This document shows, piece after piece, positions 43,653 to 52,546 of a stretch of DNA of 64,000 bases. The notes under the pieces are model-generated. The model was given only the letters and a program-made list of their open reading frames with translations, did no database searches and was not told the origin of the DNA. The stretch lies in the NCBI RefSeq assembly GCF_013186535.1, contig NZ_JABMCZ010000003.1:2352924-2416923 (forward strand), written 5' to 3'. This DNA comes from Nocardia terpenica. Lineage in GTDB: Bacteria; Actinomycetota; Actinomycetes; Mycobacteriales; Mycobacteriaceae. Numbering within the stretch: position 1 is the first letter of the stretch; every line of letters starts with the position of its first letter. Made by a program: the position numbers and the translations under genes.

Positions 43653-44837
43653 ATGTCATCGATATCGGTGAACAAGCATGGTGATCGGATTGTCGGGCGA
43701 GCATTGGCTGCGGCTGCTTGCCAGGCCGGGGAGCACGCGCATTCGGTGGGGATCTGGGCGGTGTGGCTGCGGTCGCGCCAGGTACTCGGATGTGAGCGGG
43801 TGACACGACTGGATGTCGATCCTGTGGTGTCGTTGCCGGAGGGTGTGAGCGGGGCGGTGGTGGTTGCGGTCGCGCCGTGCCGGGTCGCGGGGTCGGTCAT
43901 CGGGCGGGTCGATGTGGTGTACGACTTCCTGCAGTCGCTCGGGCTGACCGTGTACGCGGTGCATGTGCCCGCGCTGGTGGCCAGGGTGGTTTGGACATCG
44001 TTGCGCGGCCCCGCGCTAGCAGGGCTTGTGCCCGTCGCTCCGGTGCCGCCGCAGCCGTCGTCTCCGCGCCGTCGGTTGCCGTTTGCGGTCCGGTCTCGGC
44101 GGCGGTGGTTGACAGCTGCGATGGCACCGTTGGCGGCGGTCGCGTTCGTGTTCCCGGCCGCCCATGCGGTTCCGGCCGGGCAGCCTGGTATCGCCCCGAC
44201 ACCGACCCCGGTCGCGGGGCAGGCAGGAGTGACCGCACCTCCCGCGAAATTGGCTGCGCCCGCTACACCATCGCCTGCGGCGATCGGCAGTGACGACGCT
44301 GGTGATCGTGCTCATCCACCAGTGACTCCGGCGGCCACCGAGCCGGTTCTCACCTCGCCGTCCTCTACGGGTCTGGCGTCGGCGAGTTCACCTGCGGCGA
44401 GCACCGAGACCACCGCGTTTGCCGAAGGCAGCGATACCGAAGTAGATAGCGTCGACAGCCCAGCGGACGCGGCATCACCGCCTCCGGATAGCGTTCAGGT
44501 TGCTGCGGTGAGTGTGCCTCGGCCGCAATGGATGTCCCCCGATACTGCGACGCAGGAGCGAGCGTGGAACGCCTTCGTCACGACCACAGCGGCGGCCGTG
44601 ATGGATGCGGCGGGCCTGGGCAGTCCGTCGGTCGATCGGCTGCTGGGTACCGAGGAGGGGGCCGATGCGCCCGCTACGGAGGAACCGGCTCCAGTGGCGG
44701 CGATCCTGCCGGATCCGGCCGACGCGGTCGGTCCGCTACCGGACTCTGTGACCAGTTGGACCGCCCAGGTCCTGCCTCCGCTGGCCGATACCGCCCGATC
44801 GGTGGTGGCTCAGATCGTGCAGGCACCGCTGCCATGA
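43653..44837 (+). CDS. Membrane protein of unknown function, first gene of accessory operon
   Basis: This 394-residue protein starts at the ATG at 43653 after a perfect AGGAGG. It has a cytoplasmic region (residues 1-145), a membrane span (RRWLTAAMAPLAAVAFVFPA) at about 150 and a long Ala/Pro/Thr-rich extracytoplasmic stretch with a C-terminal domain. I do not recognise it. The next gene overlaps it by four bases (ATGA) and also encodes a single-span protein. Position at the start of a conjugative-type region suggests an envelope-spanning accessory role. This is inference only. Confidence 0.7.
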   Translation: MSSISVNKHGDRIVGRALAAAACQAGEHAHSVGIWAVWLRSRQVLGCERVTRLDVDPVVSLPEGVSGAVVVAVAPCRVAGSVIGRVDVVYDFLQSLGLTVYAVHVPALVARVVWTSLRGPALAGLVPVAPVPPQPSSPRRRLPFAVRSRRRWLTAAMAPLAAVAFVFPAAHAVPAGQPGIAPTPTPVAGQAGVTAPPAKLAAPATPSPAAIGSDDAGDRAHPPVTPAATEPVLTSPSSTGLASASSPAASTETTAFAEGSDTEVDSVDSPADAASPPPDSVQVAAVSVPRPQWMSPDTATQERAWNAFVTTTAAAVMDAAGLGSPSVDRLLGTEEGADAPATEEPAPVAAILPDPADAVGPLPDSVTSWTAQVLPPLADTARSVVAQIVQAPLP

Positions 44838-45553
44838 CCACGGACACGACACCCCTCGAGGGCGAGGACGACGAGCTGGTCGACCTGGATGCTCCGCACA
44901 TCGGTAGTGGTGCACTGGGTTTGGCGCAGTGGCTGCTCACCGCGACTACATCGTTGCCGCGTCCACAGCAGCGGCGGTGGCGGCATCCTCTGCCGGGTCG
45001 CGCTTGCCGTCCGCGATCGGCTCACACACGGTTCGTCGTCGCCGCGGCCGTGTCGGCGGTTGTCCTGACCGTCGGTGTGTGGGCCGCCACGGACATTGGG
45101 TCACCCGGCTCGGCTCCACCTGCCGCGTCCCCGGCGTCCTTGTCACCGGACGATAGCGAGTCGCCGATCGTGGTCGGTACTGCGCCCGATTGTGGACCGG
45201 GTACTCGGGCGGCGGTGGCGTTGGTGGGGCCGCGTCCGGTACGGGCACGCTCAGGTGGGCAGGCGATCGTGCTGTTCGAGGCCGCCTACTACCAGGCGCG
45301 TGACGGCGGCTTGGCGCGGCGGTTGGTGGCGGCCGAGGCGGCAGTGGCTTCTCCGATGGATATTCAGGCTGGGATCGACTCGATCCCAGCCGCGACGACC
45401 TTCTGCGCGCGCATCCAGCGGCTGCGGCCGGACCTCTACGACGTCCAGATCCGCGAGGATCGCCCGGCCGAGCCGCAGAACGTGTGGCGGCAGCGGATCG
45501 CGACCAGCGACAGTGACGGGCACACGATGATCACCGCCATCACCGCCGTCTAG
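44834..45553 (+). CDS. Single-span accessory protein, unknown function
   Basis: This 239-residue protein begins in the ATGA overlap with the upstream gene. A cytoplasmic N-terminal tail with acidic EGEDDELVDLD is followed by a membrane span at about 67-86 (RFVVAAAVSAVVLTVGVWAA). The extracytoplasmic domain has PIVVGTAPDCGPGTRAAVAL and a helical-plus-strand C-terminus (FEAAYYQARDGGLARRLVAA, then YDVQIREDRPAEP and WRQRI). The latter is reminiscent of the NTF2-like fold seen in conjugation accessory proteins of actinobacteria. This is a fold guess, not a firm family. Confidence 0.7.
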   Translation: MTTDTTPLEGEDDELVDLDAPHIGSGALGLAQWLLTATTSLPRPQQRRWRHPLPGRACRPRSAHTRFVVAAAVSAVVLTVGVWAATDIGSPGSAPPAASPASLSPDDSESPIVVGTAPDCGPGTRAAVALVGPRPVRARSGGQAIVLFEAAYYQARDGGLARRLVAAEAAVASPMDIQAGIDSIPAATTFCARIQRLRPDLYDVQIREDRPAEPQNVWRQRIATSDSDGHTMITAITAV

Positions 45554-45721
45554 CGAACTCCTTGTGTTGTGGTCGCAGCACATCACCACCGTCGGTATCG
45601 ACAAATGCGCGATGATCACCTCGATCGTCGACTACCACCATGGGACGTTGCGGCACCGCGCGGGTGCCTCAGCGGAAATCAGTACACAACAATATTTTTC
45701 ATCCGATTTGGGGTGTCCGAT

Positions 45722-47527
45722 ATGTTGATCGCACTTGCTGCACTGCACACCGGAACCGGGGTGACCACCACTGCTGCCGCATTGGCGGTAGCCTGGCCAG
45801 GGCCCGGTACCGCTGTCGTCGTGGAGGCCGACCCGGCCGGTGGCCGCCTCGGTGGTCTGTTGTCGGGGGATCCTGGTGCCGGGCTGGGGAGTCTGGCTCG
45901 TGCTGCCCGCTCGCCGCACCTTCCGGTCCGGCTGGCCGAGCATGCTCGTCTGTTGCCGTCCGGTGTGCCGGTGATCGCCGCGCCCCGGGCACCGAGCGAG
46001 GTCCGGGCGGTCTTGACTGCTCCGGTGTCGGCTCCCGGGCCGGACGGGTCTGTGTTGGCCGCAGATGCGGTGCTGATCGCAGATTGCGGCCTGGCCGATC
46101 CGGACTCGGCGGCATTGCCGCTGATGGCCGGTGCCGATCTGTTGGTCGTGGTGGTCCGCGCCGATCGGGTGGACTCTGCGACACGAGCCCGGCTGGCCCG
46201 CCTCGCCGTCGATGGCCCGCCGAAAGCGTTACTGCTCATCGGTGAGGGACGCACCGGTGAGATCGCCGCCGCGCTCGGAGTTCCGGTCGCTGCGGTCTGG
46301 CCGCTGGACCCGGCCGCCGCGCAGGCCATCGTGACCGGAGACTGCACCACAGCCCGCAGCGGCTCCCTGTACATCGCCGCGCGTGGTCTGGCCGACACCG
46401 TGGCCGCTCAGCTGATCGGCAGCGCCCGCCCCCGGTGTGACCGGCAACGGCTGACCCGCTGGTGGCGTACCCGGGCGGGTGCCCCGCGTCGCCGTGTGCC
46501 CGGCGTTTACCGACTCGACACTGCCGTCTCGGCCCCCACCGCCGCCATCGACTCCCCACCCGGACCGGCAGCAGAACCACCGATCCAACCGGCTGCGGCC
46601 CACGGCTCGGCGGTCGTGCGGGGCTGCACGACCGGCAGCGACGCCCCCGTGCGCGGTTCGGTCGAACCAACGGCGGTCCCCGCACCGTCCTCGGCTGTGG
46701 TGGTGCCGCTGGCTGTCGAGGTATTCGGTCGGCTCCGCGTGCTGTGGAACGCGAGCCCGGACACCGATCCGATCGAGATCACCCGCCAGCTGCGGCCCCG
46801 CCAGCGCGAACTGCTGACCGTGCTGGCCGTACACCCCGACGGTGTCACTCGCGACACCCTGGTCGAGGCCCTGTGGGCCGGGCAGAACCTTCGCCGCCCC
46901 GCGAACGCCCTCAACACGGTGCTGTCGCGGCTGCGAGCCTCGGTCGCCGCAGCGACCGGTGGCGTGATCACCGACATCCTCGACGGGGACAAGGTCCGTT
47001 ACCGACTCGACCCCCGCCGGATTCGCGTCGATTACCGCGACTTCAGCGCGGCTGTCACTGCCCTGCGCACCGCCACCAGCGACGACGACCGGAAGCATGC
47101 GTGCCGCGCGATCCTCGCCGCGGCCAGCGGAGTCCTCGACGAAGATTTCACCAGTGACTGGATCGCACCGATACGGGAGAACGCGCGCCGAGACCGCCTC
47201 AACGCCCTGGGCAACCTAGCCCAGATGCTGGTCGACTCCGACCCCCGCCAAACCCTGGCACTGCTGGAAACCGCGCTCGTCGCCGACCCCTGCAACGAAC
47301 CCATCTACCAAGACATCCTGCGCCTGCACGCCCGCCTCGGCGAGCCCGCCGCGCTCAACCGCACCCTGGCCCTGCTGAACCGCCGCCTGCAAACCATCGG
47401 CGACATCCCCACCCAGAAAACCCTCGATATCGCCCGGAGATTACGGGACCAACCACCCGATAATAGACCCAACGTCGACGGGCACGCCAAAAACCCACGA
47501 GAGAAACACCGACCCTGGCCCTCATGA
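45722..47527 (+). CDS. ParA-like P-loop protein fused to a SARP/BTAD regulator
   Basis: This 601-residue protein combines an N-terminal MinD/ParA-type domain (about 1-240) with a C-terminal SARP-type regulator. The P-loop region reads LIALAALHTGTGVTTTAAAL: both conserved Lys positions are replaced (His9 and Val14), so ATP binding may be weak or lost. ADPAGGRLGGLLSGD and LIADCGLADPD follow. After a linker comes a winged helix (VEVFGRLRVL, PRQRELLTVLAVHPDGVTRD, TLVEALWAG, ANALNTVLSRLRASV) and a BTAD helical domain (AAASGVLDEDFTSDW, then NRTLALLNRRLQTIGDIPTQ). The ATG at 45722 has GGGG upstream. The fused architecture is unusual. Confidence 0.85.
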   Translation: MLIALAALHTGTGVTTTAAALAVAWPGPGTAVVVEADPAGGRLGGLLSGDPGAGLGSLARAARSPHLPVRLAEHARLLPSGVPVIAAPRAPSEVRAVLTAPVSAPGPDGSVLAADAVLIADCGLADPDSAALPLMAGADLLVVVVRADRVDSATRARLARLAVDGPPKALLLIGEGRTGEIAAALGVPVAAVWPLDPAAAQAIVTGDCTTARSGSLYIAARGLADTVAAQLIGSARPRCDRQRLTRWWRTRAGAPRRRVPGVYRLDTAVSAPTAAIDSPPGPAAEPPIQPAAAHGSAVVRGCTTGSDAPVRGSVEPTAVPAPSSAVVVPLAVEVFGRLRVLWNASPDTDPIEITRQLRPRQRELLTVLAVHPDGVTRDTLVEALWAGQNLRRPANALNTVLSRLRASVAAATGGVITDILDGDKVRYRLDPRRIRVDYRDFSAAVTALRTATSDDDRKHACRAILAAASGVLDEDFTSDWIAPIRENARRDRLNALGNLAQMLVDSDPRQTLALLETALVADPCNEPIYQDILRLHARLGEPAALNRTLALLNRRLQTIGDIPTQKTLDIARRLRDQPPDNRPNVDGHAKNPREKHRPWPS

Positions 47528-48440
47528 CCCAGAGAAGGATATCCGAAAGGCACATCGGGGAACCTTCCCACCGTTTACCGAAATAGTGCGGCGAACGGGA
47601 AAGGTATCGGTCATGGTGAGTGCGGCGGTAGCCGGGCGGAATGAAAGAATCGCTGCCGGACGCCGAACGGAGAAAGGATTGGCGTCGGCCGAAAGTGGAG
47701 AAGTCGATGATATTCGTCCAGCGTTGAGAGTCTGTCATTGAGGACCTGTGGGTATTGGGCTTCGTTTATGCCGGAGGGTCGCGCAGATTGTGTCTCACCG
47801 CGAGGGGCTGGAGCGGTGCGCGTCCAGGGTCGACCACCCTGGGCAACCGAGAGAAAGCCTCGGATGCACTGTCCGCCGATACGGGGGTGAATAGGGGGGC
47901 GAATACGGGGGCCGATACGGGGGCCGGTTGAGATCGGCCCACCCCCGCAGTCGTATACATGCAGGTAGAGAAGGCATTCGGATCGGTTCCCGTGTCCAGG
48001 CTGTATGGAATACAACAGGGATACGACATCGCGGGCGGTGGTGGTGGCGTGGTCGTCGGGCTGGGGGGTGTGCTGTGTGGCGGTTCGGGAACGGTTCCGG
48101 TGGGTGTTTTGCTTTCTGGAATCGTTCGAGTGCATGTATTGAAGGCGTGTAATGCCGGGGCGAGCCCGTTCCTGTATGTGTCGGAGGGGGTTGCCGTGGC
48201 TTGCCGTGTCGAATTCTGGCGCGAGGCTGATGCGAGGTCGGTGCCGCGGTTCGGGTGCCGGTAGGGCGACGGCGAAAGTTTTTCGGGAATGGGGTTGAAT
48301 CCGTGGGTGGTGCAGAGATAGCTTCGACATATCCCGGGGTGAAACATTGCAGGACCACCCGAATTGCCAGACATCACGCGCCGCGCATGCAACCGTTCAC
48401 CGGAATGCCACGCGACCCGTTTTCCGATAGGAGTTCCGAA
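47528..48440. other. Long intergenic region with tandem array
   Basis: About 910 bases hold no convincing gene. It carries a four-copy 12-bp tandem array at 47879-47926 and a TGTAT-GGA-ATACA palindrome at 48002-48014. Minus-strand frames through here give short runs such as RPPY repeats that simply reflect the 12-bp array. The ribosome site of the next gene (AGGAGTTCCGAA) is at its right end. A promoter or replication/partition site is possible. Confidence 0.5.
47879..47926 (+). repeat. Four tandem 12-bp repeats (iteron- or SARP-site-like)
   Basis: Four head-to-tail units: ATACGGGGGTGA, ATAGGGGGGCGA, ATACGGGGGCCG, ATACGGGGGCCG, with no gaps. The last two are identical; the core ATA(C/G)GGGGG is kept in all. 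Periodic direct repeats are the usual targets of SARP regulators and of plasmid Rep or partition proteins, and the gene just upstream encodes a ParA-SARP fusion. Confidence 0.75.
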
Positions 48441-49442
48441 ATGACTGACCGCGCCCCCACAACCGCAGCCGGTACCCGTTTGGCCAATGGTGAATTGCGC
48501 GCCATGGTGGCGCGTGCGCTGGCCGAGAACCCCGGCACCGAATACGGGCCCCGCCAGGTTCACGCCATCATCGGGCATTCGGCCGGTGCGATCGGCAACG
48601 CGCTGGCATCGCTGGCCGCTGCCGGGGACGCCGATCAAACCCAGCAACGGCCCCGCCGCTACCGCGCCAACGCCGCCACCGCCACGGCCGCCGCCGGGGC
48701 ACCGGCCGCCGCCGCGCCCCGGCGGGCCCGCCCCGCCGCCGCGGCGGCTACCCCGTCCGCCGCCGCACCGGGCCCGCTGCCCGACGCCGCCGCCCTCGGC
48801 TATCACGCCGCCGCGTTCGGCCGCTGCGCTGCCGCGCTGGGCCGCCAGCACGCCGCCGCATGGGGCCGCCGCGCCAGCGCCGCCCTGGGCCGCACCACCG
48901 CCCGCGCGGTCGCCGCCGCCAAGGCCGCCGCCCTAGCCGCCGCCACCGCCGAACCCGCCACCCCACCGGCCGCCCCCGCCCGCCCGGCCGCCACGCGAAC
49001 CCCGGCCAAGCCCGCCCCCCGCCGCGCAACCCGCACATCGGCGTCGGCTGCCCCCACGCCCGAACCAGCCACCCCCAGCCCCATGGCGGGCGGCACCCCT
49101 GCCCCCACACCGGAACCCGTCGCCACTGCGCGGCCGGTGTCGGGCGACGCGCCACACACCAGCACCACCCCGGCCCCGGCCGCCACGCGCGCCCCGGCCA
49201 CGCCTGCCAGCACCCGCAAGACCACCAAGAAGGCCGCCGCCGAGCTCGCCCCGGCCGCTACCACCCGCCCCGGCAAGCCCGCCCCCAGGGCCAAGCGTGC
49301 CCCGGCCACGCCCGCGGGCACCGGTCACCCGAGGACCGCACCGGCACCGACATTGAGCACCCCGGCCGCCCCGGAGAAGGCCGGGACGGGCGCACCCGCC
49401 GGGCCCCCGCGGCGCGTGCCGGAGGCCGCCCACGCCGCCTGA
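48441..49442 (+). CDS. Winged-helix protein with long Ala/Pro-rich histone-like tail
   Basis: This 333-residue protein starts at the ATG at 48441 after AGGAG. An N-terminal winged-helix-like domain (about 17-75: ELRAMVARALAENPGTEYGP, RQVHAIIGHSAGAIGNALAS, LAAAGDADQTQQRPRRYRAN) is followed by about 250 residues of Ala, Pro, Arg, Lys and Thr, including STRKTTKKAAAELAP and PGKPAPRAKRAPATP. The design is like that of HU- or histone H1-like proteins with DNA-neutralising tails. The winged helix resembles that of the minus-strand protein at 53925-54554. Low-complexity DNA is extremely GC-rich here. Confidence 0.75.
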   Translation: MTDRAPTTAAGTRLANGELRAMVARALAENPGTEYGPRQVHAIIGHSAGAIGNALASLAAAGDADQTQQRPRRYRANAATATAAAGAPAAAAPRRARPAAAAATPSAAAPGPLPDAAALGYHAAAFGRCAAALGRQHAAAWGRRASAALGRTTARAVAAAKAAALAAATAEPATPPAAPARPAATRTPAKPAPRRATRTSASAAPTPEPATPSPMAGGTPAPTPEPVATARPVSGDAPHTSTTPAPAATRAPATPASTRKTTKKAAAELAPAATTRPGKPAPRAKRAPATPAGTGHPRTAPAPTLSTPAAPEKAGTGAPAGPPRRVPEAAHAA

Positions 49443-49572
49443 CCCCGAACGCCGGGGCGCTGTCCGCACCGACGCCCGCCCCCGCCCCGGCATCGAGATC
49501 GCCCCCGCTGCCCGAACCAAGGCCAGGGGATCGCGAAACATCCTCTACCGCAACAGGATCGGAGAAATCGAG

Positions 49573-50181
49573 ATGACACCCTACTACCCGTCTATCGGAC
49601 CGACCGGCCCGCGGTATCTGCGCCCGCGTGATGTGATCGCGGCCCGCGAACGCCAGCACACGCGCGACACATTGCACGCGGACCTGGATCGGGCCTGCGC
49701 CGCCGACGATATCGACACGGCCCTGGCCTGTGAGGATGCGCTGGTGCGGTCCGGCATGGACCCGGCCGACCGTCGCACCTGCGGGCGGTGCGGGTGGTGG
49801 GCCGACCACGCCCACCCCGCCCGCGACGACGGGGCGCACGACTGGGCGACGGTCGGCGGTCAGTCCGGGCACATGCGGGCCCGCGACATCCGCGACGCGC
49901 TCATCGTGTTCGACCGCGCCGCCACCGCGACCGCCTGGACCCCGTGCCCCGGCGGGGCATGGACCGAAATCACCTACGCCGACACGACTTTCACCGTTTT
50001 CCTGGCCGATGAACCGGTGTGTGCGGCGTTCATCGTGGACCGTACCCGCAGCGGGCGGCGCGAATGTACGCCCGCGTTGAACGTGTGGCTCGACGCCCGC
50101 GCCTGGGCCATCGCCGAGGCGTACCACCGCACCCCGACCACGCCGGGCACCGGGCCCACAGGAAACGAGGACCTGTCATGA
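49573..50181 (+). CDS. WADH-motif accessory protein A
   Basis: This 202-residue protein has a central putative metal site RTCGRCGWWADHAHPARDDG. N-terminal helical sequence (DVIAARERQHTRDTLHADLD, then ACEDALVRSGMDP) and a C-terminal strand-rich domain (AWTEITYADTTFTVFLADEP, then PALNVWLDARAWAIAEAYHR) surround it. The next gene encodes a protein with the same arrangement and a matching CxxC-x-x-WADH motif, so they are paralogues. The ATG at 49573 follows GGAGAAATCGAG. Family unknown to me. Confidence 0.7.
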   Translation: MTPYYPSIGPTGPRYLRPRDVIAARERQHTRDTLHADLDRACAADDIDTALACEDALVRSGMDPADRRTCGRCGWWADHAHPARDDGAHDWATVGGQSGHMRARDIRDALIVFDRAATATAWTPCPGGAWTEITYADTTFTVFLADEPVCAAFIVDRTRSGRRECTPALNVWLDARAWAIAEAYHRTPTTPGTGPTGNEDLS

Positions 50182-50816
50182 TGCGCGACAACCACGACGA
50201 GCACGACTACGACCTCGATACCGCTGACCTGGACCAGGTGAGTGTGGCCGAGTTGTGGGCCGCCCGTGACGAGGCCGCTTACGCCCGCGATCTGTTCTGC
50301 GCATTGCTGGCCGACAACACGCTCGAAGACCGGGGTGCGCTGGCCGCTGCCGGGGGCCGCCGCCGCACCTGCCGCGCGTGCGAGAGCTGGGCTGATCACG
50401 TGCACGACCCGCTCACCGACGAACCGATGGACGTCGCCTGGCCGTTCCGGTTCACCGACGTGGACATGGCAGCGACGGCAGTGACAGCGGCACGGGTGTT
50501 CGCGTTGGCGTCGGTAGCCCCGGCCCAGGACTGGACAGAGCGGGCGGACGGGGCGGCCCGGATCGCGGTGGAGCTGGACTCGATCCGGTACGAGGTGATC
50601 CTGCCCGCCCCAACCAACAGCGACAGCCGGTCCCGGCGCGCCTACATCGGCAAATGCCGTCCCCTCGAGATCGGCGGACGGTTCCTGCCCCTTGTGCACG
50701 CCAACACCCGCGCTCACGCCGCCATCGCCGACGCCCGCCGCTACGTCCGGCCCACGCGGGCCGACGCCCCCGCCGGGGCACGGGCGGGTTGCTCCGATCG
50801 GCCCGCGCAGCTGTAA
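50178..50816 (+). CDS. WADH-motif accessory protein B
   Basis: This 212-residue protein starts in an overlap with the previous stop (ATG at 50178 or 50181). An acidic N-terminus (DNHDEHDYDLDTADLDQVSV) is followed by LWAARDEAAYARDLFCALLA, the motif RRTCRACESWADHVHDPLTD shared with the upstream protein, and a C-terminal domain with IAVELDSIRYEVILPAPTNS. It is likely a functional partner or duplicate of the upstream gene. The C-x-x-C and D-H residues may bind zinc. Unknown function. Confidence 0.7.
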   Translation: MMRDNHDEHDYDLDTADLDQVSVAELWAARDEAAYARDLFCALLADNTLEDRGALAAAGGRRRTCRACESWADHVHDPLTDEPMDVAWPFRFTDVDMAATAVTAARVFALASVAPAQDWTERADGAARIAVELDSIRYEVILPAPTNSDSRSRRAYIGKCRPLEIGGRFLPLVHANTRAHAAIADARRYVRPTRADAPAGARAGCSDRPAQL

Positions 50817-50926
50817 CCGGCCGCGCCGGGTGCAGGCCCTCACGGACAGGCACCCGGCCCGGGGATTGGCGAATCGTCCACTGAATCAACCGAATTCGAA
50901 CCCGCACAGAAAGCGAGGCACATACC

Positions 50927-51415
50927 GTGAACACCGACCCCACCACCCCGGCCCCAGGGCCGCAACTGACTCTCGCCCACATCACCGGCGGGTGCGCCCA
51001 ACGCAACGACGTGATCGTTTTCGCCGAACGCCACGGCGTCCCGCTGCGCTACCGCCTGCATATCGACAACACCCGGCACCAGTCGTACTTCCTGGTCGAG
51101 GCGTACGACCCGGACCGGCGGCAATGGAACGGGCTGTGGACCATCCCACCGGCCACCTACACCTTCGACGGCTACGCGTGGCAGGAAGCCGCCCCCGAAT
51201 GGCCGCACATTGCCAGCCCCTACGGTCGCGACCCATTCCACAAGATGACCAGCTGGCAGAAGATCATCGACAGCCTGACCCGCTACGCCGACCGGATACT
51301 GGCACCCCCCGCCCCTGCTGAACGTGTGGACCGCGCCCGCGAAACCAACAGCCACACCGACGTCGGCGGCTCGGAACCCGACCCGGACCCGACGCAAGCA
51401 GCGCCGGACCGCTGA
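50927..51415 (+). CDS. Hypothetical accessory protein (162 residues)
   Basis: The start is GTG at 50927 (residues MNTDPTTPAPGPQLTLAHIT). The core is beta-rich: NDVIVFAERHGVPLRYRLHI, YFLVEAYDPDRRQWNGLWT, FDGYAWQEAAPEW. A short helix SWQKIIDSLTRYADRI and an acidic/Pro tail follow. It belongs to no family I recognise, but its size and composition match other small proteins in this region. About 110 bases separate it from the upstream gene. Confidence 0.65.
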   Translation: MNTDPTTPAPGPQLTLAHITGGCAQRNDVIVFAERHGVPLRYRLHIDNTRHQSYFLVEAYDPDRRQWNGLWTIPPATYTFDGYAWQEAAPEWPHIASPYGRDPFHKMTSWQKIIDSLTRYADRILAPPAPAERVDRARETNSHTDVGGSEPDPDPTQAAPDR

Positions 51416-51553
51416 CCGGCCAGACAGGGCCCCGCACCGGTGCCCGTATCCCGGCACGGGCACCCACCGGACCGCCGAACCAGACCACTCGAGCGTGACA
51501 CGACCACCGGGAACCTTTGGGCACCAAACACATTCGGAACAAGGGAAGAGAAG

Positions 51554-51880
51554 ATGGCAGAATCGTCGAGCAAGGGCGGCGCGGTAGCGTCAGCCGCGCT
51601 CGTCCCGATCTACGAGGTGAAAAACACCGTCACCGGCGATCAATTCATCATCTACGCCCCCGCCGACCACGATGACGAGGGAATGTTCATCGCGGCGCAC
51701 GTGACCGGCGCGCCCGTCGGTTCCGTCGCCGCGCCGCGCATCCTCGTCGTCCACCCTGACGACATCGGCGAGTACGCCACGGACACCGTGCGTCTCATGC
51801 GCGCCGCCTCCACCGGTTTCGCCGCGATCGTGTGGACCAACAACACCGCAGGCGAATTGCTCGCCCAGTTGCCTCAGTGA
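51554..51880 (+). CDS. Hypothetical accessory protein (108 residues)
   Basis: The ATG at 51554 follows GGGAAGAGAAG. The protein is compact and alpha/beta: LVPIYEVKNTVTGDQFIIYA, APRILVVHPDDIGEYATDTV, RLMRAASTGFAAIVWTNNTA. No signal or membrane span. It is the last plus-strand gene before a strong terminator, so the genes from 48441 to here probably form one or more transcripts ending at 51972. I cannot assign it to a family. Confidence 0.65.
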   Translation: MAESSSKGGAVASAALVPIYEVKNTVTGDQFIIYAPADHDDEGMFIAAHVTGAPVGSVAAPRILVVHPDDIGEYATDTVRLMRAASTGFAAIVWTNNTAGELLAQLPQ

Positions 51881-51947
51881 CCCCCGCGAGCGCGACCTCG
51901 GCCACCTGGGCAGGGCCCGTCCGTTCCCCGCCGTCGGCGACAACAGG

Positions 51948-51972
51948 AAGGGCCCACCGCGGTGGGCCCTTT
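51948..51972 (+). terminator. Rho-independent terminator
   Basis: AAGGGCCCACC-GC-GGTGGGCCCTT is an 11-bp perfect stem with a 2-base centre, followed by TT. It lies 68 bases after the previous stop and closes the plus-strand block 48441-51880. One of the clearest terminators in the window. Confidence 0.85.
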
Positions 51973-52143
51973 GCCGTTGGAATGTGTGGCGCGCCTTATG
52001 GTGCGCGCTGGTGTTTTGTAAACCGTTCTGGCTTCGGATGCCTCGGGGTTGAGGCGAGCTACCGGATCGGTTGTTGACGCGGCGAATTCCGGCCGTCGTT
52101 TCGGCTGTGTGCCCCATTCGAACCGGCGGCGAATGGGGCCCGG

Positions 52144-52178
52144 TTGACATTCATGCCGTATCGAGCGTCAATCATTGA
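52144..52178 (+). promoter_or_regulatory. Candidate promoter with palindrome
   Basis: TTGACA at 52144-52149 matches a -35 box. The sequence 17-19 bases downstream (GTCAATC) is only a weak -10. TCAAT-C-ATTGA at 52168-52178 is a perfect 5-1-5 inverted repeat overlapping that position. The next gene begins 120 bases further on. The surrounding 415-base gap is lower in GC than its neighbours. Confidence 0.35.
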
Positions 52179-52297
52179 TGACGGGGAATGTAGGCGGCGG
52201 TGCGGGCCGTGTTCCCCGACCATCAATCGGCGTGCGGTATCCCGGATGGGGATCATTCCGGGCGCTTTTCATTCATGGAACAGGAGCGGGTGGCATC

Positions 52298-52546
52298 GTG
52301 AAACATCAAATTGTGGATACCGTTGTATTTCATGCGTTGCGCAGCAGTAACCTCGAGGCATTGACCGGATTTGTTGCGACGAAGGTCGCCGAGGGCTATC
52401 AGGCCGGTGACCCGTTCGTCGCCTCGGCGGATCAGTGGCAGGTCAGTATCCGGCGGTCGGCCTCGGCCGACCCGGGGCGCGTCGACATCGAGGCCAGTGC
52501 ACGGCCGTGGGGATCACCTATATGCGCGAAAGCATCGAGCACGTGA
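52298..52546 (+). CDS. Small accessory protein (82 residues)
   Basis: The GTG at 52298 follows GGAACAGGAGCGGG. The N-terminal part is a well-formed helix-strand sequence: VKHQIVDTVVFHALRSSNLE, ALTGFVATKVAEGYQAGDPF, VASADQWQVSIRRSASADPG. The last 25 bases overlap the next gene in another frame, a common coupling arrangement. No family is recognised. Confidence 0.55.
   Translation: MKHQIVDTVVFHALRSSNLEALTGFVATKVAEGYQAGDPFVASADQWQVSIRRSASADPGRVDIEASARPWGSPICAKASST

Noticed and set aside
47611..48851. Several minus-strand frames across the gap with RPPY or APVSAPVF repeats
   Set aside because: The repeats only mirror the 12-bp DNA array; no start with a ribosome site and no recognisable domain.
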